Shown here one piece after another: positions 8,659-16,713 of a DNA stretch of 20,166 nt. Each line of letters begins with the position of its first letter. Position 1 is the first letter of the stretch. The position numbers and the translations under genes are program-made. The notes under the pieces are model-generated. The model made no database searches. It saw only the letters and a program-made list of their open reading frames with translations, and was not told where the DNA came from. The stretch covers positions 1-20,166 of the IMG/VR virus record IMGVR_UViG_3300035698_002123. One strand, written 5' to 3'. This DNA is from a virus.

Positions 8659-10646
8659 TAAACTATACCCCTCTTCTCGAATTCAGCAATCCATTTTTGT
8701 GCTCTCTGAAGATCGTCTGTATTCATAGTTTTTAAACAATCCTTAATGATAATACCAGACCCAACAGGATTCTGCAGGTTAACGGACTCGCCACTGATTA
8801 TAGTAGGTCCAGTTTTCTCAGAACTACCTAAAGCTGAGCCAGTGTAATCTTCGACAATTGGAGAAACTCCAGCTGGCGTTAATTTTATTGTACCATCATC
8901 TTGCATTTTAAATGAAACAGCTGGCGAAATATTCGAATTTAATTGGTCTTCTAACAAGAACTTCATCTGCTCCTGATCTAACCCTGTGCTGTTCACACCA
9001 CATTCTAAGCCATTTTTGGCTATAGCTTGGAGCACAGATTTGACCATCATAATTAATTGTATCAAGCGAGACTTCAGCATTGAGGTGTCAGCCTTCTTAG
9101 ACATCCAACCAACCTCAGTACCAAGTAAATCATAAATCATTTGGGTTACATAGGTGAACCAATCATTGACGTACTGTATTGAGCCCTGAAGGATGTCTCT
9201 CATCTGTATAATAGAATTGACTAACGGAGACGCATCAAAGTAGGCGACAGCCTCGTTGGGCCGTGTCTGGTCTTCTGGAGGGTAGTACCCAGCATCAAAC
9301 TCTCCACCAGCAACATGCTTATCAGAGTTAGGAATGTCATCCTTACTCCATCGCTGACCATTTCTGTCAGGTTGCTCTAGAGGTGGTGGAACTTTCTTAC
9401 GTTTGACTTCTTCTTCAGCTCTAAGCTCAGCCCAACGTCTATCTCTTTCTTCTCTCTCAACTTCTGAGAACTTGGGACTCCAAGCCTCTTCCATTTCTTC
9501 TCGTGCCATCTGAGTCTCTTCTGAAGGGTAGACAGGTCGCTCTGGGTTGTATCTTTCGGAGTCTGGAGTATTAAACTGTTCCATCTGCCATTTACCCCAG
9601 CCATTAGCTCCTGCCTCCCTGTCGTCATTGCTACCTGTGCCAGCAGAGCCACCAATACCAACTGTAGAAGCAGCATTCTGGTGGAATGGAGCAGCAACTC
9701 CTATGTCTGCCTCAACACTACCAGTCACTTCACTGAATGGTATTTTTATGTTCTGAGCGAGCATAATAGTTTCATTAATGCTATCTACCACACAGATAAT
9801 AGGAGTTACAATAAGCTGTATCCATTTATCTAGCCATTGTGACAGTGCGTCTAGGAAAGGAGATAAGATAGGTCCTACTAACTGGATAATGAAGTCTATG
9901 TTGAATTTAATATCAAGGTTCAGCTTAGCAAGGTATTGAGTCAGCATTGCAAGGATAGCTAGCAGATGTCGAGGACATATATGAGATAATAGCTTTAGAA
10001 GAGCACAGATGTCTACGTAGGCACCAGGATCATTAAATAAACCAATGATCTTGTCTAAGATATCAGTGCGTATCTTGATGTTCATCATATGTAGTTCGAG
10101 TAGATCGCCGCTAGGAAGTAAGTCTCCAACGTTCTTAAGTTCATCGAAACAAGGCACACACTCCGTAACCATCTTCCCAACTTCTCTGGCTCTCTCCTCA
10201 GCAGATGCATCGGTACCAAAGATAGCAGTATAGTCAAAGTCTTCTTGTCTTGAGCGCAACCCATTCATAAAGCTATCAGGACTATCCATTGCCTGATTCC
10301 AATAGTTTAACTCTTCTTTAGAGTTCTTTTCGGCTTCTGTCTTGAAAGGATTCTCTTCTGGAGGATTGTCAGTTTGGTGCATTCCTGGATAGTAATCAAG
10401 CTGCTCACGTGTTCTAGTGGCGAAGTTCTCTGTGCCATATACATCTCTATAATGGTATGCAAGAGCATAATCTTCTTCAGCCCAGTTAGCAGATTCAATC
10501 TCAAAGGCTTTGATAATAACACCATAATCGACTTGTTTGAATGGATTACCAGGACGTACCTCTAGGGTTACACCCTCTGTGCTGAATTTATCAGCTAAGA
10601 CATCACTGCTGTTAGTTACCTTTTGTTCTTTAGATAGTAATGTCAT
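8658..10646 (-). CDS. Large virion-type protein, no recognised family
   Basis: This 662-aa protein starts at ATG inside a TAATG overlap with the 128-aa gene and ends in another TAATG overlap with the portal gene, so it is probably translationally coupled to both. I do not recognise the family. Residues 1-205 are mixed and acidic. Residues 210-300 are strikingly hydrophobic and look helical (HLLAILAMLTQYLAKL, then IDFIIQLVGPILSPFLDAL and IQLIVTPIICVVDS), which could be membrane-active or buried in an oligomer. Residues 325-350 form a Gly/Ser/Asn linker. Residues 375-420 are a charged, probably coiled helix with an arginine/glutamate-rich core. The C-terminal 190 residues are again mixed. Position next to the portal suggests a minor head or ejected protein. 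No function is claimed. Confidence 0.75.
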   Translation of the reverse strand: MTLLSKEQKVTNSSDVLADKFSTEGVTLEVRPGNPFKQVDYGVIIKAFEIESANWAEEDYALAYHYRDVYGTENFATRTREQLDYYPGMHQTDNPPEENPFKTEAEKNSKEELNYWNQAMDSPDSFMNGLRSRQEDFDYTAIFGTDASAEERAREVGKMVTECVPCFDELKNVGDLLPSGDLLELHMMNIKIRTDILDKIIGLFNDPGAYVDICALLKLLSHICPRHLLAILAMLTQYLAKLNLDIKFNIDFIIQLVGPILSPFLDALSQWLDKWIQLIVTPIICVVDSINETIMLAQNIKIPFSEVTGSVEADIGVAAPFHQNAASTVGIGGSAGTGSNDDREAGANGWGKWQMEQFNTPDSERYNPERPVYPSEETQMAREEMEEAWSPKFSEVEREERDRRWAELRAEEEVKRKKVPPPLEQPDRNGQRWSKDDIPNSDKHVAGGEFDAGYYPPEDQTRPNEAVAYFDASPLVNSIIQMRDILQGSIQYVNDWFTYVTQMIYDLLGTEVGWMSKKADTSMLKSRLIQLIMMVKSVLQAIAKNGLECGVNSTGLDQEQMKFLLEDQLNSNISPAVSFKMQDDGTIKLTPAGVSPIVEDYTGSALGSSEKTGPTIISGESVNLQNPVGSGIIIKDCLKTMNTDDLQRAQKWIAEFEKRGIV

Positions 10647-11032
10647 TATTTCCCCAGTGCTGTATCTAAGACAGCATCAGATGATCGTCCGCCAGCTTCT
10701 TTAATTGTTTTCTTCTCGGTAATAAGGACACCATTCGTAGGATGTTTCATACTGCCATCATAAGGAGGCACTACTTGTCCAGTACCAGAACCGGTACCAG
10801 GAGCACTGGTAGCACCAGCAACAGGAGCTGGCCCACCACCAGTACCAGTAATAACCTGCCCAGGGTTTGTGATAACTTGGCTTGTGAATGGCAAGTTACT
10901 AGGAAGCATCATTTGCTTAGCATCTAAACGTGAAACAAAGTCCTCTAACATAAGAGGAAACAACTTACAGTAAGTGATCTGAGTAGCTGCCTCATCATAT
11001 AAGTTTTCATCTATCGCATTAAACGTCATCAT
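10646..11032 (-). CDS. Small protein with a Gly/Pro/Ala linker, unknown function
   Basis: I place the start at the ATG at 11032, giving 128 aa, because AGGAGA lies 8 bases upstream and the reading begins just after the stop of the preceding gene. A longer reading from 11158 would overlap that gene by 125 bases and has no evident SD. Residues 1-45 look helical (DENLYDEAATQITYCKLFPL, then EDFVSRLDAKQMML). Residues about 55-90 are a Gly, Thr, Pro and Ala-rich linker, and the last 35 residues are basic to mixed. The stop overlaps the next start in TAATG. No family is recognised; the context is the packaging and portal operon. Confidence 0.7.
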   Translation of the reverse strand: MMTFNAIDENLYDEAATQITYCKLFPLMLEDFVSRLDAKQMMLPSNLPFTSQVITNPGQVITGTGGGPAPVAGATSAPGTGSGTGQVVPPYDGSMKHPTNGVLITEKKTIKEAGGRSSDAVLDTALGK

Positions 11033-11033
11033 G

Positions 11034-11459
11034 CTATTTCTCTCCTGGTTTCGGGATATTAGAATCAGTTTCTGAAGAAAGCTCTTCAATGCATCTCTGA
11101 TACATTTGAAAAGTAATCTTTGTACCGTCAGTCCCAAAGACTCTCCGGACGGCCTCAATAACTCGTAAATGACTGCTCGGATCTAGAGGAACTTCAACTG
11201 CTTTGCATCTATCAGCTATCTTCTCCTTGATAACCTTGCATTGTTCTATAATCTTCCCATAGTTATTGTATACTTCTCTAGCCTTCAGCCTACGTCCATC
11301 TATACTGTCCGCAGGTGGGGCTTCAGTACCTATATCGATGTATGGCAGTAGTAACTCTCTCGGCTCTTGTGGCACCCATGAGGTGGCAGCTGTGGCGTCT
11401 AGGATAGAGTGGTCTCTTGGAGATATAAGTTTCTTTAGATCATTTTCGACATCAGTCAT
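11034..11459 (-). CDS. Small mixed-charge protein, unknown function
   Basis: This 141-aa protein has an ATG start 2 bases after the stop of the preceding gene. It lacks a good SD, so translation probably depends on coupling to the upstream gene. The sequence is soluble-looking: a helical N-terminus, a Pro-rich stretch around residues 30-55 (WVPQEPRELLLPYIDIG), then a helical middle with IIEQCKVIKEKIADRCKAVE. The C-terminus is polar. I see no signal peptide, membrane segment or recognisable domain. Gene order, between the terminase and the portal, suggests a head assembly accessory protein, but nothing in the sequence proves that. Confidence 0.7.
   Translation of the reverse strand: MTDVENDLKKLISPRDHSILDATAATSWVPQEPRELLLPYIDIGTEAPPADSIDGRRLKAREVYNNYGKIIEQCKVIKEKIADRCKAVEVPLDPSSHLRVIEAVRRVFGTDGTKITFQMYQRCIEELSSETDSNIPKPGEK
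11041..11046 (-). promoter_or_regulatory. Ribosome binding site for the 128-aa gene
   Basis: The minus strand reads AGGAGA, 8 bases before the ATG at 11032. It overlaps the last codons of the 141-aa gene. It decides the start of the 128-aa gene over the longer reading from 11158. Confidence 0.65.
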
Positions 11460-11461
11460 TG

Positions 11462-11920
11462 TTATACCGCATTCTCTGTGTGAGAAACTTGGATCACCAA
11501 GTCTTCTTTGATCTGAGCATTAGTATTAGGAGGACACGATTCTAGTTGCCAGATAGGATAATAGGTCGTAGTGTCAGCACTCAGAGCAGAACCAATATTA
11601 GGAGCATCGATCTCATTCCCCCAAGCCAAGTCTTCCCATTCCCCAACAGTAGGCTCAGCTGAACCATAAGACAACTTGACTCCCCAGCCAGTCTCAGAGT
11701 AGGCAACGTCACCATAAGGATTAGCATCGACTAGATCAACTGGTTGAAGAATAATATTAGAGAACCATTTAGTAGCATCGTCATTACGAATATATATCTG
11801 TGTAGTAACAACGTCACCAGTCTTTCCATTATGGATAGTTGTTAACGGTGTATCTAAATTAAGATCAGATGAAATTTCAACGAACTGATCATCTTCTTTG
11901 TAGTAAAGTTTTAAACCCAT
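11462..11920 (-). CDS. Predicted beta-sandwich virion protein
   Basis: This 152-aa protein starts at an ATG preceded by a perfect AGGAGG whose first bases overlap the stop codon of the large terminase gene. It is rich in Thr, Asp, Gly and aromatic residues, with alternating hydrophobic strands and no long helix. The middle has VVTTQIYIRNDDATKWFSNI and GWGVKLSYG, and the C-terminus has TYYPIWQLESCPPNTN followed by DLVIQVSHTE. This edge-strand pattern is common in Ig-like or jelly-roll phage surface proteins. It is probably a structural or decoration component expressed with the terminase. The fold guess is from sequence pattern; the role is inferred. Confidence 0.75.
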   Translation of the reverse strand: MGLKLYYKEDDQFVEISSDLNLDTPLTTIHNGKTGDVVTTQIYIRNDDATKWFSNIILQPVDLVDANPYGDVAYSETGWGVKLSYGSAEPTVGEWEDLAWGNEIDAPNIGSALSADTTTYYPIWQLESCPPNTNAQIKEDLVIQVSHTENAV

Positions 11921-11928
11921 AAGTCCTC

Positions 11929-13872
11929 CTAGAATGTAGACCTGCTAGGTCTGTTCCTCTGTACTGTACCTCTAGATCGTTTTCTTTGCAACCATCCAGC
12001 TTTCTCAATAGGCTCTCTGTCTTCATCCCAACCTCTTCTATTTGTTTTCATTGTATGAATTCCAGAATCTACCTTACCTGGCATTACACCAAAAATAGAG
12101 CTATTAGTCAACCCTGCATCCATTCTTCTATCTTCTGGACGATTAGACTTGTTCTCAAGCTGAGAATCGGCTCGTGGTGTCTGTTGCTTTACATTTCTAG
12201 GATCTGGCGCCACACCTACAGATGTTACCACACGTATAGTATGTAAGTCATCAAACTCAAGGTGGAAGGCAACGATTGCCAAGTTAAGAGCATCTAGCCT
12301 GTGATCACCAATCTTAGCATCTTCCATACCATATACAGGTGACTTTGTAGGAGTATATCTCTCAATGATATAGTTTCTTAGCTGTTTCTCTAATATACTA
12401 TCAGAAGAAGAGATATGAATCCTTCCTTGTTCAAACATACGAATAGAAGCATTAATCATGAAGGCCTTAGCTGGAGACTTGATGTCTTGAGCAGTGACAG
12501 GGTCTTTCGTCGGAATAGAAGAACCAGAGTCATATTTCTTCATCATATCTAATAACCTAGCTGTATCCCTATCTCCACCTGGACGTCTCTCCTCATAAGC
12601 TGTCTTCCGAAGAACTTCATAGTTCGTAGAACCATTACCAGCATCAATGTAGATATAGGCAGGTTTCCATTTCTTGTTTAATTCTATAACCTTAGCGATA
12701 CCAGACAGCTGAGTAAACTCTACACCAGTAACCAGCACAGTCTCTACTACCTTATATGCCCCAGTTGCCATGTTATATCCAAGAACAGCTAACTCAGTAC
12801 CGTGTTTCTCATTCCAGTCAATACCAATACAATACTTCCAAGTTGGATGCTGATGCATGTCTGAGTAGTCATATACCTGTAAAGCCTTGTCAATATAGTG
12901 TGGTTTATACACACCAGACTCTGATGAACCCCATTCAGCTAAGAACTCGTGAATCCAATCCTCTTCTGTATACTGTGGCTTATCATTCTCTACTGCTCTC
13001 CAGTGAGGCAGAACTTTATAGGAATAGTGGAATTGGACGAAGGCAGGATCTTCTTCACAGGCTTTATAGAACGGTGTCCTGAATCCTGAGGGAGTAGAGA
13101 ATCCAACTAGAGCGGTATTTGGTGTTGTCTGTAGAATTGGAAGCACAGCACCTGTGATTGCCTTCTCATCAACATAGTCCATCTCTTCAAGGTACAATCT
13201 GTCAGCATCCTGCCCACGAATACCAACTGAAGAACCTTTACCTTTGGCGCCAGCCGCAAATCCTCTGAGACGAGAACCATTAGAGAGTTCAATCTCATAC
13301 CAAGGAGCACTAACATCTCTGGTTACCATATTACCCAAAGCAGGATTAGAACGTATAAATTCTCTAACTCTGTTAAAGATTTCCTCTGCATGTGTCTTCT
13401 GAGGGCCGGCAACTACAACTTTAATATTATTTGTCGTAAATAAGTAATAACAGATCTCTACACAAACAGCATCTGTCTTACCAGCACGACGAGAGATCCT
13501 TAGCACCTTACGTCTTGATGTGCATCGAAGAACGTCACTCTGATACCATCTAGCAACCCATGGCTCACCATTAGGGAGTAAAAGGTTAGCAGCTGCCCAG
13601 GTTACAATATCCATAGCCTCTAAAGCAGCATTACGAGATTCTTCTGTAGGGAACTGTGACAATGCAGACTCATCAATGAAATCCTTAGGAATACCAGTAC
13701 AAGGAACCATAAATTTGCTCCCTATGTTCTTCCCACTCTCATCAACATGTTTACCGTATCTCTTTAACTGTTTACGTACACACTTATGACATTGTTCACG
13801 AACATCATCCAAATCAAATGGAAGTTGAAGTTCACGTAGGTCTGCAAGAGTGTCTACAGCGATATCATTCAT
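11929..13872 (-). CDS. terL: Terminase large subunit
   Basis: This 647-aa packaging motor pumps DNA through the portal using ATP and cuts concatemers. The N-terminal ATPase domain has a Walker A-type RISRRAGKT (R125-T133), a Walker B-like LYLEE (226-230), where Glu229 replaces the usual Asp, and a coupling GFST motif (257-260). The C-terminal RNase H-like nuclease shows the expected acidic triad: Asp352 in CIGIDWNEKHG, Asp410 in IYIDAGNGS, and Asp527 in IGDHRLDALN. Residues 541-647 are a polar, basic tail rich in Arg and Lys. The N-terminal 110 residues include C28-x2-C31. It starts at ATG 8 bases after the preceding gene, with AAGGA about 6 bases upstream. The sequence is complete, with every motif present. 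Confidence 0.95.
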   Translation of the reverse strand: MNDIAVDTLADLRELQLPFDLDDVREQCHKCVRKQLKRYGKHVDESGKNIGSKFMVPCTGIPKDFIDESALSQFPTEESRNAALEAMDIVTWAAANLLLPNGEPWVARWYQSDVLRCTSRRKVLRISRRAGKTDAVCVEICYYLFTTNNIKVVVAGPQKTHAEEIFNRVREFIRSNPALGNMVTRDVSAPWYEIELSNGSRLRGFAAGAKGKGSSVGIRGQDADRLYLEEMDYVDEKAITGAVLPILQTTPNTALVGFSTPSGFRTPFYKACEEDPAFVQFHYSYKVLPHWRAVENDKPQYTEEDWIHEFLAEWGSSESGVYKPHYIDKALQVYDYSDMHQHPTWKYCIGIDWNEKHGTELAVLGYNMATGAYKVVETVLVTGVEFTQLSGIAKVIELNKKWKPAYIYIDAGNGSTNYEVLRKTAYEERRPGGDRDTARLLDMMKKYDSGSSIPTKDPVTAQDIKSPAKAFMINASIRMFEQGRIHISSSDSILEKQLRNYIIERYTPTKSPVYGMEDAKIGDHRLDALNLAIVAFHLEFDDLHTIRVVTSVGVAPDPRNVKQQTPRADSQLENKSNRPEDRRMDAGLTNSSIFGVMPGKVDSGIHTMKTNRRGWDEDREPIEKAGWLQRKRSRGTVQRNRPSRSTF

Positions 13873-13880
13873 TTAAATCC

Positions 13881-14636
13881 TTACTTGTGGACGAAGACTG
13901 CTTCTTGTCCAAGGAGTGATCGAGAAGACATCTGACCACGGTTCATTGCAGCAAGTGACTGCTGTCTCATTGTATGTGCTCTTTGTGTATTGAAAGCCGC
14001 ACTCTGGTTGCCCCAGTCTAAAGAACGACGTTTCTGCTGAGCAGCTACCATTCTATCTGGTACACGGGTAGCCGCATCTGCTAACTCTCCAGCAGCAAGA
14101 GATCCACCCATAGCACCAACAGCGCCACCAACAAAAGCACCAAGAGGCCCCCCAACAACTGCACCGAGACCAGCACCTATCTTAGCTCCTGCTATCCATC
14201 CAATATCAGCAGCAACACCAGTTGTAAGTGATCTCGCTAGTTCATGAGGCTCATCACTGTCCGCATAGTACATAGAGCCACCGATAATAGCAGCAGGCCC
14301 TAATAGACTACCAGCGACTCCTAGACCTCTACCAAACTTACCTAGCTTAGTAGGAGCACCCGCAGCATTAATGGCTTTCTTTATATTCTTATTCTTTGGA
14401 TGCATCTTCTGAAGATTTCTCATATTCTTCATGTACTGGGGGCTACCAATCTCGTTCTTACCTCTCCATGGGGCTTTCATCGCTTCTGAAGCAGATGGGG
14501 CAAAAGCAACAGAGGCGAACCCGCCTTGTGCAAAGTTACTTGCAAAACGTTGCCTTGCCCAAGTGTGGCCTTTCCATCGAGCCTTTTGAGCGAAGCCTGG
14601 ATTCTCTACAGGATTATTTTGAAACCAACTTGTCAT
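13881..14636 (-). CDS. Glycine-zipper protein, possible ejected or membrane-active
   Basis: This 251-aa protein has an ATG start with a weak AAGG upstream and a gap of 9 bases after the preceding gene. The N-terminal 90 residues are basic and aromatic (WKGHTWARQRF, then RNLQKMHPKNKNIKK). Residues 103-124 are a Gly/Ala/Leu hydrophobic segment, and residues 140-183 contain repeated GxxxG spacing (IGAGLGAVVGG, then GAFVGGAVGAMGG). Such segments form tightly packed membrane or coiled structures. The C-terminal 65 residues are polar and Arg/Gln-rich. The glycine-zipper pattern and the packaging context suggest an internal virion protein delivered with DNA, or a membrane-interacting pilot protein. 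Neither role is demonstrated by the sequence. Confidence 0.75.
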   Translation of the reverse strand: MTSWFQNNPVENPGFAQKARWKGHTWARQRFASNFAQGGFASVAFAPSASEAMKAPWRGKNEIGSPQYMKNMRNLQKMHPKNKNIKKAINAAGAPTKLGKFGRGLGVAGSLLGPAAIIGGSMYYADSDEPHELARSLTTGVAADIGWIAGAKIGAGLGAVVGGPLGAFVGGAVGAMGGSLAAGELADAATRVPDRMVAAQQKRRSLDWGNQSAAFNTQRAHTMRQQSLAAMNRGQMSSRSLLGQEAVFVHK

Positions 14637-14645
14637 TAGTTAGCC

Positions 14646-15212
14646 TTATCTTGGTGAGTTAGATTCGAGCATTGTAGAACCAATGAATCCAGCAGAGGCT
14701 GCAGCTGTCGATCCTATGACGCCAGTTGCATAGCTTCTATTAGAATGTAGAGCTACTCCACCAACTCCAGCTCCGAACTGTTTAGGAAAACGTTTACTGA
14801 GTCCACGTTGCATCTTAGCCATACCCATACGTCCAGCACGACTGCCAAGAAGCATACCTACGCCAGCACCAGCTGCCATACCACCAAGCTGACTCTGATC
14901 GCCATCCATTACACTAGCATACATACTTCCGCCAAGTCCACCAAGAGCACCTCTTACAGCACCTTTCCCCATACCTCTTGAGAATCCCGTACCGAGGATG
15001 CCATATTGTGATTTCCTATCTTTGCCTATGGCACTCATCCCCATTTGCCCATATTTACCAGCATATCCCATGCCACTCTTAGCATAACCACTTACAGCAC
15101 CCATGCCAGCTTGGCCGTATTTTCCAGCAGCACTATAACCAGCTTTCGCATAGCCACCAGCTTTCCCAGCCATGCCGCCAAACATACTTCCCATCTTATT
15201 AAAAAGTCCCAT
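14646..15212 (-). CDS. Glycine/alanine-rich repeat protein
   Basis: This 188-aa protein starts at ATG with AGGAGA 8 bases upstream, after the longest gap in the packaging region. It begins with an amphipathic MGLFNKMGSMFGG. Residues 20-63 hold two imperfect 22-residue repeats of a GYAK-AG-KYGQ-GM type. From about residue 78 it alternates basic residues with Gly-rich segments (GAVRGALGGLGG, GGMAAGAGVGMLLGSRAG, GVIGSTAAASAGFIGS). It resembles the next gene's glycine-zipper style. The composition, and the pairing with the next gene, suggest a virion-internal protein that may insert in membranes. There is no signal peptide. I recognise no family and assign no function. Confidence 0.72.
   Translation of the reverse strand: MGLFNKMGSMFGGMAGKAGGYAKAGYSAAGKYGQAGMGAVSGYAKSGMGYAGKYGQMGMSAIGKDRKSQYGILGTGFSRGMGKGAVRGALGGLGGSMYASVMDGDQSQLGGMAAGAGVGMLLGSRAGRMGMAKMQRGLSKRFPKQFGAGVGGVALHSNRSYATGVIGSTAAASAGFIGSTMLESNSPR
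15024..15155 (-). repeat. Two 22-residue tandem repeats
   Basis: Residues 20-41 and 42-63 of the 188-aa protein align without gaps, with 14 of 22 positions identical. The shared core is GYAK, then AGKYGQ, then GM. It looks like an internal duplication of a 66-base unit. Confidence 0.8.
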
Positions 15213-15247
15213 ATTCTTGTTCTCCTAAATGAAAGCACACACAGTCA

Positions 15248-15276
15248 AGTATAGTACTTTATGCAAGCCTTGTCGA
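15248..15276 (-). promoter_or_regulatory. Candidate sigma70-type promoter
   Basis: On the minus strand, TCGACA (15276-15271) and TATACT (15253-15248) match the -35 and -10 consensus at 5 of 6 bases each, with an ideal 17-base spacer. It overlaps the end of the kinase-like gene and sits in the 46-base gap before the 188-aa gene, where a start would give a short leader to its SD. It could start a separate transcript for the glycine-rich genes, the terminase and the genes below. Chance matches are possible in AT-rich DNA. Confidence 0.5.
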
Positions 15277-16701
15277 GCCAAAACTAGTATGGCCTCTGCC
15301 AGCACCATTAGCTGACCTCAAACCAACACCAACTGAAGCTTTAGACCTTTCCTTAAATTTCTTGTTTCTTCTAACGGTCTGTTCTAATGCTTTTGCCTTG
15401 GGCTTATTGGGAGCTGTTTTCGGAAGCATAGAGTTCATGTCTCCCCAATCATCAAAAGATTTGTAAGTAGGTATATCAACTTTCTTACCTCCTGCATGCT
15501 TAAAAACTTCACCTACCGATGCTCTTAGTGTGTTCTCGTCTAAGCCCATTAATGCATTTATTCCTAAGTGATCTGATTTCTCTTTCGATCTTTTATAGAA
15601 AGCATGTATCCTTTTCTTATCTGCCATCTTTGCATATTCTTTTAATGGAACAGAACGACCAAGAGATTTCATTCCTATTTCTTCTATAATAGCTCTGTTC
15701 GATCCTAAAAGAGGAGTATCATCCTGAAGTCTATTTGCAAGACCCCAGTCAATGATTGCTGGCTCAAATTCTCCAGTGCTAGTCTTTACTCTAACTAAGT
15801 TATCTCCATGTAAATCTGTATGAGTTATGTCTCTTGTGTGTGTCTTCTCTAAGAAAGAAGATAGTTTCCCATATTCTTCATCTGACATTGCTTTCTTTTG
15901 GAAATCTTCAACGATATTAAATTTTTCCATGAATACAGCATTGTCAGATGATCCATACAAACTTGGAGAGATGTTCTCTTCTATATTCCCTAACCTTCCA
16001 AGAATCTCTTTTTCTTTAGGCATAAACTCTTTCAAGGTCATTTCTCTAAGATTACCTGCATCTTCCTTCGACATAGCCCCTCCACCTTCTAAAAAGATAT
16101 CCTCTGTAGACCTAGCTTGCTTAGAGACAAATTCAAACTTATGAGTTTTACCAGCATATTTAAATTCACTTTTATATAAGAAAGAATTTGCTGTAACTCC
16201 AAACCCTAAAAGTTTTCCTTCTCCTTGTGCTCCTTTAGTAAGAGCTTGTCTGAATTCAGGTAAATTTCTTAATTTTGAGAAAGATTCACTACCTTCTCCA
16301 AATATCTCTGTGGCAATCTTTCTCATAGGATCCCAACGAGAAGCAAAGTCTTTCTTAAATTCTGAGTGTTGTTCACGACTACTAGCAGCCATACCGTTGT
16401 TAGGCATGCCTGAGAACTTCCCTCTGCCCTGTATACCGCCACCATACATGTTGGTAGCCTTACGTTGCATAAGGCCAGAAATGTTCTTCCTGGCGCCAGC
16501 ACGCTGGCCATGGTGATATTCTTTTAATTCATCGTAAGCTATTTCAGTAGCATTAGAACTGGCTACCTTCTCTAACAGGGCACCTTGCCAGCCAGAACCG
16601 AACTCTGAGAACTCACGAATAGCCTGAGTTCCTAGTCCTTCAGAACCAGGATGGATACCATCAAGGAATGCAGGAGTCATAAATTTACGTGGATTGGCCA
16701 C
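15259..16701 (-). CDS. Protein-kinase-like domain protein
   Basis: This 480-aa protein has a GTG start at 16701, with AGGTGA 6 bases upstream. The next Met at residue 8 lacks an SD. Residues about 160-330 show kinase or phosphotransferase landmarks: a Gly-rich loop LGFGVTANSFLYK (165-177), a candidate ATP lysine at K194, catalytic loop HTDLHGDN (294-301) with Asp296 and Asn301, and IIDWGLA (316-322) with metal-binding Asp318 replacing DFG by DWG. The N-terminal 155 residues are polar, Gly/Asn-rich and unrecognised, and the C-terminal 60 are basic and Gly-rich. All key residues are present, so it may be active. It lies next to the terminase genes, an unusual place. An aminoglycoside-phosphotransferase-like or choline-kinase-like protein is an alternative. 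The target is unknown. Confidence 0.7.
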   Translation of the reverse strand: MANPRKFMTPAFLDGIHPGSEGLGTQAIREFSEFGSGWQGALLEKVASSNATEIAYDELKEYHHGQRAGARKNISGLMQRKATNMYGGGIQGRGKFSGMPNNGMAASSREQHSEFKKDFASRWDPMRKIATEIFGEGSESFSKLRNLPEFRQALTKGAQGEGKLLGFGVTANSFLYKSEFKYAGKTHKFEFVSKQARSTEDIFLEGGGAMSKEDAGNLREMTLKEFMPKEKEILGRLGNIEENISPSLYGSSDNAVFMEKFNIVEDFQKKAMSDEEYGKLSSFLEKTHTRDITHTDLHGDNLVRVKTSTGEFEPAIIDWGLANRLQDDTPLLGSNRAIIEEIGMKSLGRSVPLKEYAKMADKKRIHAFYKRSKEKSDHLGINALMGLDENTLRASVGEVFKHAGGKKVDIPTYKSFDDWGDMNSMLPKTAPNKPKAKALEQTVRRNKKFKERSKASVGVGLRSANGAGRGHTSFGSTRLA

Positions 16702-16707
16702 ACTGAA

Positions 16708-16713
16708 TCACCT
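16708..16713 (-). promoter_or_regulatory. Ribosome binding site supporting a GTG start
   Basis: AGGTGA on the minus strand lies 6 bases before the GTG at 16701 and overlaps the TAG of the preceding gene. It favours the GTG over the ATG at residue 8, which lacks an SD. Confidence 0.55.

Noticed and set aside
10646-11158. 170-residue reading of the small linker-containing gene
   Set aside because: The longer reading overlaps its neighbour by 125 bases, whereas the ATG at 11032 has a good SD and fits the packing.
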